In this document: positions 26,100 to 34,838 of the stretch, piece after piece
Layout: each line of letters opens with the position of its first letter
Numbering within the stretch: position 1 is the first letter of the stretch
Origin: Paludibaculum fermentans
GTDB lineage: Bacteria; Acidobacteriota; Terriglobia; Bryobacterales; Bryobacteraceae
Length of the DNA stretch: 64,000 nt
Assembly: GCF_015277775.1 (NCBI RefSeq)
Contig: NZ_CP063849.1
Location: 4,790,001-4,854,000 of the forward strand
Reading direction: 5' to 3'
Position numbers and translations under genes: made by a program
The notes under the pieces: generated by a model
Database searches by the model: none
What the model was told of the DNA's origin: nothing
What the model saw: only the letters and a program-made list of their open reading frames with translations

Positions 26100-27457
26100 A
26101 GCCCACCCAGGTGCTGATTGTCGACGACGAGCCGGGCATCCGCGAGTCGCTCAAGGGTGTTTTGGAGGACGAGGGATTTGAGGTCCAGGCGGTGCCGACT
26201 GGAGAGATGGCCGTCGAAGAGATCCTGAATGGCGCCTACGAGGCGGTGCTGCTGGACGTGTGGCTGCCGGGCATGGACGGCCTGGAAGTTTTGAAGCAGG
26301 TGAAGGGCGCGGGCCATGCGGCGCTGCCGGCCATCATCATGATCTCCGGCCACGGGAGCATTGAGTCGGCCGTCCGGGCCACGAAGCTGGGCGCCTTCGA
26401 TTTCCTGGAAAAGCCCCTCACCATCGAGAAGGTGATGGTGGTGCTGAATAACGCGCTGGAGCAGCGGCGTATGCAACTGCAACTGCGCGAGATCAAGGAC
26501 ACCAGCCGCAGCCGCCTGCGCATCTTCGGCGAGAGCGTTCCGATGAAGGCGCTGCGCCAGCAGATCCTACTGATGGCGGCGACGAACGGGCGGGTCCTTA
26601 TTTATGGGGAAAGCGGGACGGGCAAGGAACTGGTGGCGCATGCGATCCACGCCGAGAGCGCGCGGGCCGATCAGCCGTTTGTCGAGCTGAACTGCGCGGC
26701 GATCCCGGAGGAACTGATCGAGAGCGAGCTCTTCGGCCACCGCAAGGGCAGCATCGCCGGGATGGATGGCGACAAGATCGGCAAGCTGGAGAAGGCCGAC
26801 GGCGGCACGCTGTTCCTGGACGAAGTGGGCGACATGAGCCTGAAGACCCAGGCGAAGGTGATGCGGGTGCTGGACGAGCAGCGCTTTGAGCCGGTTGGTT
26901 CGGCCGAGCAGATCCAGGTGGATGTCCGCCTGATCGCCGCCACTAACAAGAACCTGGAAGAAGAGATCGAGCGGGGCAATTTCCGCGAGGATCTGTTTTA
27001 CCGCCTCAACGTCATTCCGTTTGAGGTCCCGCCGCTGCGGGAGCGGGTGGAGGATATTCCGCTGTTGGCCGAGCATTTTCTGAATGAGTTCACTTCGGCT
27101 TATGGCCGCAAGGGGAAAGAACTGACGGTGGAGGCGTACAAGGCGCTGTCGGAGTACTCCTGGCCTGGAAATGTGCGGGAATTGAAGAACCTGATGGAGC
27201 GCATCGTGATCATGTATCCGCAGGTACGGATCGATGCACGACACATTCCCCTGCCCGTCGCGCGCCGTGTGGCGCCCAAGCCTTCCGATCGGACCGCGAG
27301 CCTGCTGGAAGTCAGGCAGGCGGCCGAGCGGGACTACATCCTCAAGAAGCTGGACGATTCGAGCGGGAACGTCAGCCGGACCGCCGAACTGCTGGGGCTG
27401 GAGCGCAGCAACCTATATAAGAAGATGCGGGCCCTGGGTATTGCTCCGCGCGAGTAA
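26096..27457 (+). CDS. NtrX-like response regulator with altered GAFTGA loop
   Basis: Response regulator of 453 residues: receiver (1-125, acceptor Asp54 in VLLDVWLPGMDG, Lys106 in FLEKPL), AAA+ domain (about 140-375; Walker A GESGTGKE at 171-178, Walker B TLFLDE at 238-243, arginine region FREDLFYRLNV) and a Fis-type helix-turn-helix at the C-terminus (GNVSRTAELLGLERSNLYKKM). The loop that contacts sigma-54 is normally GAFTGA; here residues 218-223 are GSIAGM, so the key Phe-Thr pair is missing. Known relatives without GAFTGA, such as Rhodobacter capsulatus NtrC, do not use sigma-54. This regulator may therefore act with sigma-70 or as a repressor. It is co-translated with the NtrY-like kinase. 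Confidence 0.9.
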   Translation: MKPTQVLIVDDEPGIRESLKGVLEDEGFEVQAVPTGEMAVEEILNGAYEAVLLDVWLPGMDGLEVLKQVKGAGHAALPAIIMISGHGSIESAVRATKLGAFDFLEKPLTIEKVMVVLNNALEQRRMQLQLREIKDTSRSRLRIFGESVPMKALRQQILLMAATNGRVLIYGESGTGKELVAHAIHAESARADQPFVELNCAAIPEELIESELFGHRKGSIAGMDGDKIGKLEKADGGTLFLDEVGDMSLKTQAKVMRVLDEQRFEPVGSAEQIQVDVRLIAATNKNLEEEIERGNFREDLFYRLNVIPFEVPPLRERVEDIPLLAEHFLNEFTSAYGRKGKELTVEAYKALSEYSWPGNVRELKNLMERIVIMYPQVRIDARHIPLPVARRVAPKPSDRTASLLEVRQAAERDYILKKLDDSSGNVSRTAELLGLERSNLYKKMRALGIAPRE

Positions 27458-27501
27458 GCATCCGATCCGGGTGGAATCGACACCAAACTATCAGTTTTCA
27501 C

Positions 27502-27530
27502 TTGAAAGCACCGGCCATTCTGCTTAGCCT
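27502..27530 (+). promoter_or_regulatory. Weak candidate promoter
   Basis: TTGAAA at 27502-27507 and TAGCCT at 27525-27530 are separated by 17 bases, upstream of the secreted-protein gene at 27621. A stem-loop (CGGAGG with CCTCCG) lies just downstream in the leader at about 27543-27561. Support is consensus similarity only. Confidence 0.25.
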
Positions 27531-27620
27531 TGGATGGGGATCGGAGGAGAGCAACCTCCGAAAGGGAATATCTGTGAGCGGCGGGTCTGCCTTGGGGGGC
27601 TTGGCCCGGTGGAGGAACAA

Positions 27621-29420
27621 TTGGTCAAATCCATTCTTATCTGCGCGGCAAGTGTCTTCATTCTTGCGAACCTGGCCGGAGCCCATCCGCTGGTGGCCAG
27701 TCCGAATGGTGTGCTGAGCCTGGCGACGACGGATCACCGCGGCGTCCTGGCGCGCGGTTCGGTATTCGTGGTGACGGGCGTCGAATTGGCGAACGGCGCT
27801 GCCGTCAGCGCTGAAGTACCTTATCCACAGGAACTTAACGGTGTGTCGGTGGCGATTGTGTCGGCCGATGGAGCCGTGGCTGCCCTGGCCTACATGGTGT
27901 CCACAGCGGAGACGCGACTGGTGGCCATTGTGCCGTCTTTCCTGCCCGCGGGCGACTACGTAGTGACGGTGACGAACAACGGAGAGTCCAGCGAGGGCAC
28001 GGCGGTGAAGGTGGCGGACGCGAGTTTCGGGCTGGTGACGAACACCGGCTCCGCCGGCGGCGGAGTGTCGGGGCGGATTCTGAAGGAGGGCGTGGAACCC
28101 TCGGCGCTGACGTTCGTCAACAGCGCGCTGCCGGGCTCCACCCTGGAACTGGATGCGACCGGACTGGGTCCGCTCGAAACGCCGGACAACGAATTTCCCG
28201 TGGAGGCGAATTGGCGGGAAGGGGTGGTCGTGGTGTTGGGCGGAGTGGAGATTCCCGTCTCCTACATCGGCCGCAACCCCTTGAAACCAGGCTACGACAA
28301 GGTGGTGTTCAGCCTGCCCTCGGATGTCACCCTGGCGGGGTGCCTGACCATGTTCCAGTTGAAACTGGGCGACACGGTGAGTATTCAGTACTCCCTGCCG
28401 CTGGCGGCGATACCGGCCGAGGCCGCTCCGGCAGAGTCGGGTGCGGTGTCAGGCGAGGTGGAAGCGCCTCCGGTGGCGCCTTCGGGAGCAGTGTGCCGCG
28501 GCCTGGCCGGGGTTTCGCTGAACGGCCTGCAGACCCTGTCACAAGGCGGGACGCTGATCGGCGGCGGCATGACGCTGAACCGGGTGACGTCCACTGTGCG
28601 CTCGGGTGCGATCACCTATACGCAGACCAGCGATTTCTTTAGCGGCGGTTTCGTGCAGTGGACGGCGGAGCAGTTTCTGGACAATCTGGCGCGGGGCCAA
28701 TTCCAACTGGCCGGCCGGGACGCCAACGGCTGCGTGGTTTGGGATGTCCCGGTGACCTCGGGCGGAGTTTATGTTGACGCGGGCGATGGCCTGGCACTCA
28801 ACGGACCGGCCTGGAATGTGGCTGTGCCCAGGAATGTCGCGGATCCGAACATCTATAACGTGACGCTGAACTCGGTGCTCACCGGGCTGCCCACGCCGGT
28901 GATCACGCCGTCGCTGGGTTTGAACCTGGTGGGCGGGCACTACGAGTTGTCGGGACAAGGGGGCTCGGTGGTCGGTCCATTTTCGGTCGGGCTCGACGTC
29001 AGCGATGCGTTCACCTGGACCAATCAGGGTGCGTTCACGGACAAGTTGGATCGCACAAAAGACCTTGTATTCACCTGGACCGGCGGGCAACCGGGCGACA
29101 TGATCGTCGCTAGCGGGTACGCGCATGGGCCAGCGCCGGAGGACTCGGCGAAGCTGGTTACGCGCGCCTTCTCCTGCTACACGACGGCGGATCAAGGCAA
29201 GGTGACGCTGGCGGCGAGCCAGTTGCAGAAGCTGCCGGTCATTGCCGCGATCAAGTACACCGATCCCAGCGGCGCGTGGATGGCCAACATCTCGCTGGCG
29301 CACTCCAATCCTGACAATACGGGGTTCTTTTCAGCTCCGTTGGTGAACGGCGGAACCACGGAGTCGGCCGGATTCCGCTTTGGGTACTCGTATGCGGTGG
29401 GGCCGTTGACGATCCCCTAA
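27621..29420 (+). CDS. Secreted TIG-like protein, family member 1
   Basis: Exported protein of 599 residues, one of three paralogues of nearly equal length in this window. The start is TTG at 27621 with GGAGGA five bases upstream; the frame before it has no signal-peptide character. After a signal peptide (ILICAASVFILANLAGAHP) comes an Ig/TIG-like module (GVLARGSVFVVTG; VAIVPSFLPAGDYVVTVTNN), a second one (GSTLELDATGLGPLETPDNE; VSYIGRNPLKPGYDKVVFSL) and a C-terminal module with FTWTNQ, SCY and GFFSAPLVNGGTTES. Four cysteines (AGCL, AVCR, NGCV, SCY) are conserved in all three paralogues. The modules resemble those of the acidobacterial TIGR03437-type secreted proteins. Function unknown; surface or adhesive roles are plausible. 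Confidence 0.8.
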   Translation: MVKSILICAASVFILANLAGAHPLVASPNGVLSLATTDHRGVLARGSVFVVTGVELANGAAVSAEVPYPQELNGVSVAIVSADGAVAALAYMVSTAETRLVAIVPSFLPAGDYVVTVTNNGESSEGTAVKVADASFGLVTNTGSAGGGVSGRILKEGVEPSALTFVNSALPGSTLELDATGLGPLETPDNEFPVEANWREGVVVVLGGVEIPVSYIGRNPLKPGYDKVVFSLPSDVTLAGCLTMFQLKLGDTVSIQYSLPLAAIPAEAAPAESGAVSGEVEAPPVAPSGAVCRGLAGVSLNGLQTLSQGGTLIGGGMTLNRVTSTVRSGAITYTQTSDFFSGGFVQWTAEQFLDNLARGQFQLAGRDANGCVVWDVPVTSGGVYVDAGDGLALNGPAWNVAVPRNVADPNIYNVTLNSVLTGLPTPVITPSLGLNLVGGHYELSGQGGSVVGPFSVGLDVSDAFTWTNQGAFTDKLDRTKDLVFTWTGGQPGDMIVASGYAHGPAPEDSAKLVTRAFSCYTTADQGKVTLAASQLQKLPVIAAIKYTDPSGAWMANISLAHSNPDNTGFFSAPLVNGGTTESAGFRFGYSYAVGPLTIP

Positions 29421-29600
29421 ATCTGTGGCGTGATGTACACATCCGTTTCACATCAAGTCACTATCTTTCAATTACATACATTCCTCCTTGCGCAACGGGG
29501 TTGTTTTCTCTAATCTTGATTGAAGACTTTCGGAGACAGGCCCGGATGGCGTCCCGTTCCGGGTCTGAGTTTGCCCTTCCGTTGTTCGTTTAGGAGGAAT

Positions 29601-31388
29601 ATGAACAGAGCAGTATTTTTCGTACTGGCTACCAGTGTGTGCGCCGGTTTGGCCCTGGCCAAGCCGCAAATCAACGCAAAGAATGGGGTTCGCACACTCG
29701 CTGCGACTGCCGCCCCGGGTGTGCTGGCGCGTGGATCGGTCTTTGCCATCGTTGGTCAGGCGTTGGCTCCGGTGGATCCCATCACCTTTGACGTGCCCTA
29801 TCCGCAGGATGCCGGCGGGTTGACCGTCGCCCTGACGACGGCCGATGATGCCGCCACGGTCCAGGCCTACATCCTCTCCGTCGCGCAGGGGAAAATTGTC
29901 GCGCTGGTGCCGTCCGCCACGCCTGCCGGCGATTACAAAGTCACGGTCACCTACAACGGGGAGACGAGTGATCCCTATCCGGTCAAGGTGGCCGACCAGA
30001 ATTTCGGATTGATCACGGCCGCCGGACTGGTCAAGGGCCAGGCTTCCGGCCGAGTGCTGGTGCCCGATACGGGTGCGGTCGCGGTGAGCTACACCAAGCC
30101 CATCACGCCGGGCGCGGCGGTTGAGTTCGACGCCACCGGGTGGGGCCCCATCGACACCGCAGACAACGATTATCCGGCTGGCGGCTCCGTCATCGGCGAT
30201 GCAGTCATCGTCATGGCGGGCCAGGAGATCCCCATCACCTACCTGGGCCGGAATCGGGCGCATCCGGGCTATGATCTCGTGCAGTTCACGCTGCCCACCG
30301 AGAACGTACCCACCGGCTGCGATGTCGAGTTCCAGATCAAGTACTGGGGCACAACTTCGTCCAGTTTCACGATGCCCCTGGTCGCCTCGGCTGACGCGGC
30401 GTGCACCAACCCGATGGGCGTGTCGCCGGCCTCCCTGGATCAACTGGTGAACGGCGGCTCGATCGTATTCGGAGGCTTCACCCTCACCCGGCAGTCGATT
30501 TCCGCAACAGTCCAGGGCATCTCGGTGGATACGACTACTGAGGCGGTGGCCGGCGGGTTTGAGAGTTACAACGCCGAAGCGTTCGCTCTTTACGCCTCGC
30601 AGAACTTCATGCAGCAGTATCTGGTGAATCCGGACAACGGCTGCTACCTGTTCACCACCACCGACGCTGACCCCTCGGTTAGTGGTCCGTCCGCAGTCGC
30701 GGTGGACGCCGGCGATAAGCTGACCCTGACGGGTCCCGGCCTCACCAAGGATGTACCGCGCGTCGAAGGCAATACCTACATGCTGTCGCTGAGCACCTCG
30801 ACCAGCTTCGGCGGCGGCGGCATCCCTGGAATCCCCAGCATCCCGGGCCTGCCCAGCATTCCCGGCCTGCCGGGTACGGGCGCGAGTGCGAATATTCTCG
30901 TGGCCGGCCAGTATAAGCTCACGGGGACAGGCGGCACGGTGGTGGGGCCGTTCGAAGCCACGACGAGCATGACTTCGCCGATCACCTGGACCAACAAGGA
31001 CGCGATCACGGCGGTGACTCGCGCGAACAGCCTGAGCATCCTGTGGTCGGGTGGAACCGACACGGATCTTGTTGAAGTGACGGGGCTTTCCCGCGGTCCA
31101 GCGCCTGAGGACAGCAGCAAGGTGGTCAACCGGGTGTTCACCTGCTGGGCCAAGGGCTCCGTGCATCAGATCGTGGTGCCCGCCTCGATCCTGCAACAGA
31201 TGCCGGTGGCAAACGGTGTCGGTATCAGCGGCGATCCTTCGCAGGTGACGCTGGGCTCGCTGTCGGTGCAGCAGGTGAATCAGCCCGTCAACGGACTGTT
31301 CACGGCTCCGCTGGTGGCGGGCGGCAACACCGAGCCGGGTGCCTTTGCCTGGCTGGTGGGCTGGACGAAGACGCTCAACTATCAATAA
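29601..31388 (+). CDS. Secreted TIG-like protein, family member 2
   Basis: Exported protein of 595 residues, a tandem paralogue of the preceding gene. ATG 29601 follows AGGAGG at ideal distance. The signal peptide is MNRAVFFVLATSVCAGLALA, followed by modules with GVLARGSVFAIVGQ, ALVPSATPAGDYKVTVTYN, GAAVEFDATGWGPIDTADND and TYLGRNRAHPGYDLVQFTL. A Pro-Gly-Ile-Pro-Ser-type repeat (several PGIPSIPGLP-like units, near 30820-30880) forms a likely flexible linker before the C-terminal module (ITWTNKDAI, CWAKGS, LFTAPLVAGGNTEPG). The four conserved cysteines are present (TGCD, AACT, NGCY, TCW). A leader hairpin (CCCGGA with TCCGGG near 29545-29567) and a downstream terminator suggest it can be transcribed alone. 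Confidence 0.8.
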   Translation: MNRAVFFVLATSVCAGLALAKPQINAKNGVRTLAATAAPGVLARGSVFAIVGQALAPVDPITFDVPYPQDAGGLTVALTTADDAATVQAYILSVAQGKIVALVPSATPAGDYKVTVTYNGETSDPYPVKVADQNFGLITAAGLVKGQASGRVLVPDTGAVAVSYTKPITPGAAVEFDATGWGPIDTADNDYPAGGSVIGDAVIVMAGQEIPITYLGRNRAHPGYDLVQFTLPTENVPTGCDVEFQIKYWGTTSSSFTMPLVASADAACTNPMGVSPASLDQLVNGGSIVFGGFTLTRQSISATVQGISVDTTTEAVAGGFESYNAEAFALYASQNFMQQYLVNPDNGCYLFTTTDADPSVSGPSAVAVDAGDKLTLTGPGLTKDVPRVEGNTYMLSLSTSTSFGGGGIPGIPSIPGLPSIPGLPGTGASANILVAGQYKLTGTGGTVVGPFEATTSMTSPITWTNKDAITAVTRANSLSILWSGGTDTDLVEVTGLSRGPAPEDSSKVVNRVFTCWAKGSVHQIVVPASILQQMPVANGVGISGDPSQVTLGSLSVQQVNQPVNGLFTAPLVAGGNTEPGAFAWLVGWTKTLNYQ

Positions 31389-31415
31389 CCGTACATCCAG
31401 GTCTGAATTCACAAC

Positions 31416-31448
31416 GGGCGGGACTCACCAGGTCCCGCCCTTTCCTTT
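31416..31448 (+). terminator. Rho-independent terminator
   Basis: GGGCGGGAC pairs with GTCCCGCCC around a seven-base loop and is followed by TTTCCTTT. It closes the tandem secreted-protein genes and separates them from nuoM. Confidence 0.85.
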
Positions 31449-31520
31449 CAGTGAATTCAGATACAATTCTCCATTTCTGTCCCATCTGGGATAGAATGGC
31501 TGCTTGGCCGGACGGTCGCT

Positions 31521-33077
31521 ATGGATCACCTGCTCTCGCTAGTTCTGTGCATCCCCCTGTTGGGACTGATTCCTCTCTTTTTCCTGCCTTCTTCGAACCC
31601 GAAGTTGATCAAGCTGTGGGCCAACTTCGTCTTCCTTGTCGGATTTCTCGCCACGTTACCACTCTGGTTCCAGTTCGATTGGCGGGCAGATTACCAGTTT
31701 GTCGAGAAGGTTCCGTGGATCAAGTCCATCGGGGCGTATTGGAACCTGGGCGTCGACGGGTACGCGATGCTGCTGGTGATTCTGACAGCGCTTATCGGGT
31801 TCCTTTCGGTGCTGTGCTCTTGGAGCGCGATCAACGACCGGCTGAAGGAGTACTACGGCTGGTTTATGATGCTCCAGTTCGGCATGCTGGGCGTCTTTGC
31901 GGCGCGCGACTTCCTTTTGTTCTTCGTCTTCTGGGAACTCACCCTGATCCCGATGTACTTCATCATCGCGATCTGGGGCGGGCAGCGGCGCGGCTACGCC
32001 AGCATCAAGTTCGTGATTTACACGCTGGCCGGCTCGGTGCTGATGCTGCTGGGCATTCTGGCCTTCTACTGGCAGCAGTATGTTCAGTTCCACCGCCTGA
32101 CTTTCGACATGTCGGCGCTGCTGGAAACGAAGATGCCGCCGGAGATGGCCTGGTGGGTCTTCTGGGCATTCTTCCTTGGTTTCGCGGTCAAAGTTCCAAT
32201 GTGGCCGCTGCATACCTGGTTGCCTGACGCGCATACGGAGGCACCGACGGCCGGATCCGTCATCCTGGCGGGCATCCTGCTGAAGATGGGCACGTACGGC
32301 TTCATCCGATTCTCCCTCCCGATGCTGCCCGAGACCGCGCGCGATCCGAAGGTGCTGGGCATTGTGGTAGCGCTCTCGATCATCGCCATCATCTACGGCG
32401 CGCTGGTAAGCCTGATGCAGAAGGACTGGAAGAAACTGGTGGCGTACTCATCGGTGAGCCACATGGGCTTCTGCACACTGGGTATCTTCGCCCTGAATCC
32501 GGCGGGCATCGCCGGTTCGATCATCCAGCAGATCAATCACGGCGTGTCCACCGGCATGCTCTTCCTGATTGTCGGCGTGGTATACGAGCGGCGGCATACG
32601 CGCGAGATCGCGGAGTATGGCGGACTGTTCCGGGTGATGCCGATATTCACCTTTATCTTCCTGATTGCGGCGCTGAGCTCCATGGGCCTGCCGCCCATGA
32701 ACGGCTTTATCGGCGAAATCACGATCATCAAGGGCGCGTTCGAGATGTCGTTCTGGTGGGCCCTGGCTTGCGGCATCGGTATCGCCCTGGGTGCGGCCTA
32801 CCTGCTGTGGTTGTTCCAGCGGACGATGCTGGGTGAGTTGAAGAACGAGAAGAACAAGCACCTCAAGGATCTGAATTGGCGCGAAATCGCCTACTTCACT
32901 CCGCTGCTGATCCTGGTGTTCTGGATCGGCCTGGGACCGCGGCCTTTCTTCCGCGTGATCAGCCGGTCAGTGGCGAACGTGGTGGAGCGGGTCCGGCCGG
33001 GCTACTACTTCGACCACAACATGTACAATCCGTTGCTGCCGCAGGAAGTCCAGATCGACAAGCATCCGGACTTCTAA
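31521..33077 (+). CDS. nuoM: NADH-quinone oxidoreductase subunit M
   Basis: Proton-pumping antiporter-like subunit of respiratory complex I, 518 residues with about 14 hydrophobic segments. Conserved features are FVFWELTLIPMYFIIAIWG (with the essential Glu at 139), KVPMWPLHTWLPDAHTEAP, AGSVILAGILLKMGTYGF and AYSSVSHMGFCTLGIF. These fit NuoM better than NuoL, NuoN or Mrp subunits. The unusual point is its setting: no other nuo gene lies within the 30 kb on either side that are visible, and a terminator stands directly upstream. It may be a displaced member of a split operon or a second copy serving a variant complex. Confidence 0.93.
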   Translation: MDHLLSLVLCIPLLGLIPLFFLPSSNPKLIKLWANFVFLVGFLATLPLWFQFDWRADYQFVEKVPWIKSIGAYWNLGVDGYAMLLVILTALIGFLSVLCSWSAINDRLKEYYGWFMMLQFGMLGVFAARDFLLFFVFWELTLIPMYFIIAIWGGQRRGYASIKFVIYTLAGSVLMLLGILAFYWQQYVQFHRLTFDMSALLETKMPPEMAWWVFWAFFLGFAVKVPMWPLHTWLPDAHTEAPTAGSVILAGILLKMGTYGFIRFSLPMLPETARDPKVLGIVVALSIIAIIYGALVSLMQKDWKKLVAYSSVSHMGFCTLGIFALNPAGIAGSIIQQINHGVSTGMLFLIVGVVYERRHTREIAEYGGLFRVMPIFTFIFLIAALSSMGLPPMNGFIGEITIIKGAFEMSFWWALACGIGIALGAAYLLWLFQRTMLGELKNEKNKHLKDLNWREIAYFTPLLILVFWIGLGPRPFFRVISRSVANVVERVRPGYYFDHNMYNPLLPQEVQIDKHPDF

Positions 33078-33120
33078 AACATTTTCGAGATTTTTGTCCT
33101 CGACGGGCAACTAGCTGAGT

Positions 33121-33792
33121 ATGCACCGTCAAGCCGAAGTCCGGCCCCTGCCTTGCCCGCAGCTCGTCACGCAGGCCGCGTTGGAGCATCGCACTCTTTT
33201 CCGTGGCGACCGCGACCGGTTCGTTTACCTGGCGCTGGTCCGGCGGGCGGTTCAGCGGTTCTCGTGGAGCGTGCTGGGCTACTGCCTGCTGCCGGAACGA
33301 ACCCACCTGGTATTGAGCGCGCCTGATGCCCAGGATCTTCACAGCGGCATCCGATGGCTGCGCCGCAGTTTCTCCAGCTATCTGCGCGAGGACCGCGGCG
33401 ACCGCCGCAGGCTGTGGCACGGCGGCTATGGAGTGCAGGCACTGGCGGGGCAACTGGTGTGGCCGGCGCTGGCATGTATCGAACTGGAACCACAGAGGAC
33501 GGGGCTCGCCGAGGATGCGTGTGAGTATGCCTGGTCGAGCGGGCCGGCGCATCTGGCCTCACAGCGGCCGTATGTCGCGCTGGACGACAGCGAGTGGCGT
33601 CCCAACTTTGGGCCGCAGCGCTGGCGCGAATACCTGGAGGGGGCCCCGGGCGATTTCGAGTATTGGCGCATGCTGCGTTGGACGGTGACGACGGACTTCA
33701 TTCCGGCCGGGCGGAGTCAGAAGACTTGCGAGGTTGAGGCGGGCCAATCTGAACCAGCGGTGTGGCAGACGAGTCTGAGCTTTGGCGATTGA
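33121..33792 (+). CDS. Degenerate REP-associated tyrosine transposase-like protein
   Basis: Protein of 223 residues that aligns by eye with the Y1/REP-associated transposase (RAYT) family: DRFVYLALVRRAVQRFSWSV, GYCLLPERTHLVLSAP, then RLWHGGYGVQAL and EPQRTGLAEDACEYAWSS. In active members the HUH motif reads NHYHLL or EHMHC; here it is ERTHLV, so the first His is Arg60. The catalytic Tyr in RYIHLNPVRAGL-like segments is Cys119 (ACIELEPQRTGL). Both changes suggest loss of DNA cleavage and possible domestication as a binding protein. The frame is intact and not obviously decaying. Its 3-prime end overlaps the convergent radical SAM gene by 95 bases. No flanking REP-type hairpins were noticed. 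Confidence 0.7.
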   Translation: MHRQAEVRPLPCPQLVTQAALEHRTLFRGDRDRFVYLALVRRAVQRFSWSVLGYCLLPERTHLVLSAPDAQDLHSGIRWLRRSFSSYLREDRGDRRRLWHGGYGVQALAGQLVWPALACIELEPQRTGLAEDACEYAWSSGPAHLASQRPYVALDDSEWRPNFGPQRWREYLEGAPGDFEYWRMLRWTVTTDFIPAGRSQKTCEVEAGQSEPAVWQTSLSFGD

Positions 33793-34819
33793 CCGGCACT
33801 GGCTTGGGCGGATTCAACCAGCGGGCCGGTAATTTAGCGAGGTAGACCAGGCGTTCCACCAGCGGCAGCAGCGTGCGGACCGTTCGGCCGTGGAACAGCA
33901 GGCTACCGGCCACCAGGAACGGATGCGGGATGGTGGTGCAGCAGCGGGCGCAGATGCCGATCTCGCCGGCGCGGCCGTCCAGATGGAGCCGCCGCATGCG
34001 CTGCATCTCGGCTCCGTCGAAGATCTCCTCCAGGGAGGACTGCGTCACGTTGCCGACGGGTGCGCCGTCCAGCATGTAGCTTTGGCAGCACGGGTAGGCA
34101 TCGCCGTTGTGCTTGATGTACATGGGTCCGCGCCAGAGGTAGTGGCAGGGATGAGTCCATTCGGCTGCGCCGTGGCCGGCATCGGGGCGCATCAGGTTGG
34201 TTTCGTCTTCCTTGACGCGAATGAGGTCGACGCCCGGCACGCCGCGCCAGAACTTCGTGAAGTCCTCCACCTCGTGGCGGTTGCCGTCCATGCGGACCAT
34301 TTGCACCACCACCTGGAGCTTCGACTTGCGCTCGTGCTTCATGCGGCAGAAGTTCAGGAAGTTGTCGCGCACGCGCTCAAACTTGGCGCCCTTGCGGTAG
34401 AACTCAAAGGTCCCTTTGCTGTAGCCGTCGAAGCTGAGCGTAATGTGTTCGAGAGGGGTGTCGAGCAGGCGAGCAGCGGCCTTTTCGTCGAGCAGGGTGC
34501 CGTTGGTGGAGATGAGCGACGAGACGCCGTGCTGATCGCAGAACTGAATGCGGTCGAAGATCTTGCGGTCGAGGAATGGTTCACCCAGGCCGATGAGCAT
34601 CATGTGCTCGCCGGTCTTCGACGTCTGGCGGACCAGGGTTTCGAAGACCGCATCGGTCATATCTTCCTTGGGCTGGGGGTGGGTCTCGCGGGGGCACATC
34701 GGGCAGTAGATGTTGCACTTCGCCGTGGTTTCGACGATGTACTCCACGGGCAAAGCGCGCAGCCGGGTCCGGCCGCGCGCATAGCCCCACAACAATTTGG
34801 CTCGGTTCCAGGCTCTCAC
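33698..34819 (-). CDS. Radical SAM/SPASM domain protein
   Basis: Radical S-adenosylmethionine enzyme of 373 residues. The iron-sulfur cluster motif is CNIYCPMCPRE (C-x3-C-x2-C) near residue 35, followed by LIGLGEPFLD and STNGTLLDEKAA. The C-terminal SPASM-like part has CHYLWRGPMYIKHNGDAYPC, then CQSY, NVTQSSLEEI and CARCC, giving ligands for auxiliary clusters. Such proteins often modify peptides or act on small metabolites; the substrate is not evident. Start is GTG at 34819, only 19 bases after the stop of the secreted TIG-like gene on the same strand, so the two are probably one transcript. The last 30 residues are Ser/Pro-rich and overlap the convergent transposase-like gene. Confidence 0.88.
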   Translation of the reverse strand: MRAWNRAKLLWGYARGRTRLRALPVEYIVETTAKCNIYCPMCPRETHPQPKEDMTDAVFETLVRQTSKTGEHMMLIGLGEPFLDRKIFDRIQFCDQHGVSSLISTNGTLLDEKAAARLLDTPLEHITLSFDGYSKGTFEFYRKGAKFERVRDNFLNFCRMKHERKSKLQVVVQMVRMDGNRHEVEDFTKFWRGVPGVDLIRVKEDETNLMRPDAGHGAAEWTHPCHYLWRGPMYIKHNGDAYPCCQSYMLDGAPVGNVTQSSLEEIFDGAEMQRMRRLHLDGRAGEIGICARCCTTIPHPFLVAGSLLFHGRTVRTLLPLVERLVYLAKLPARWLNPPKPVPVNRQSSDSSATPLVQIGPPQPRKSSDSARPE

Positions 34820-34838
34820 CTAGTCCCATTCTAGCGGT

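Noticed and set aside
27540-27620. Possible riboswitch in the leader of the first TIG-like gene
   Set aside because: A hairpin is present, but I could not match the leader to the cyclic-di-GMP, cobalamin or other riboswitch consensus I know.
30820-30900. Short tandem repeat, considered as a CRISPR-like array
   Set aside because: The repeat lies in frame inside a secreted-protein gene and encodes Pro-Gly-Ile-Pro-type units; there are no spacers.
33086-33104. Hairpin after nuoM considered as a terminator
   Set aside because: Only five base pairs (TCGAG/CTCGA) and no following T run.
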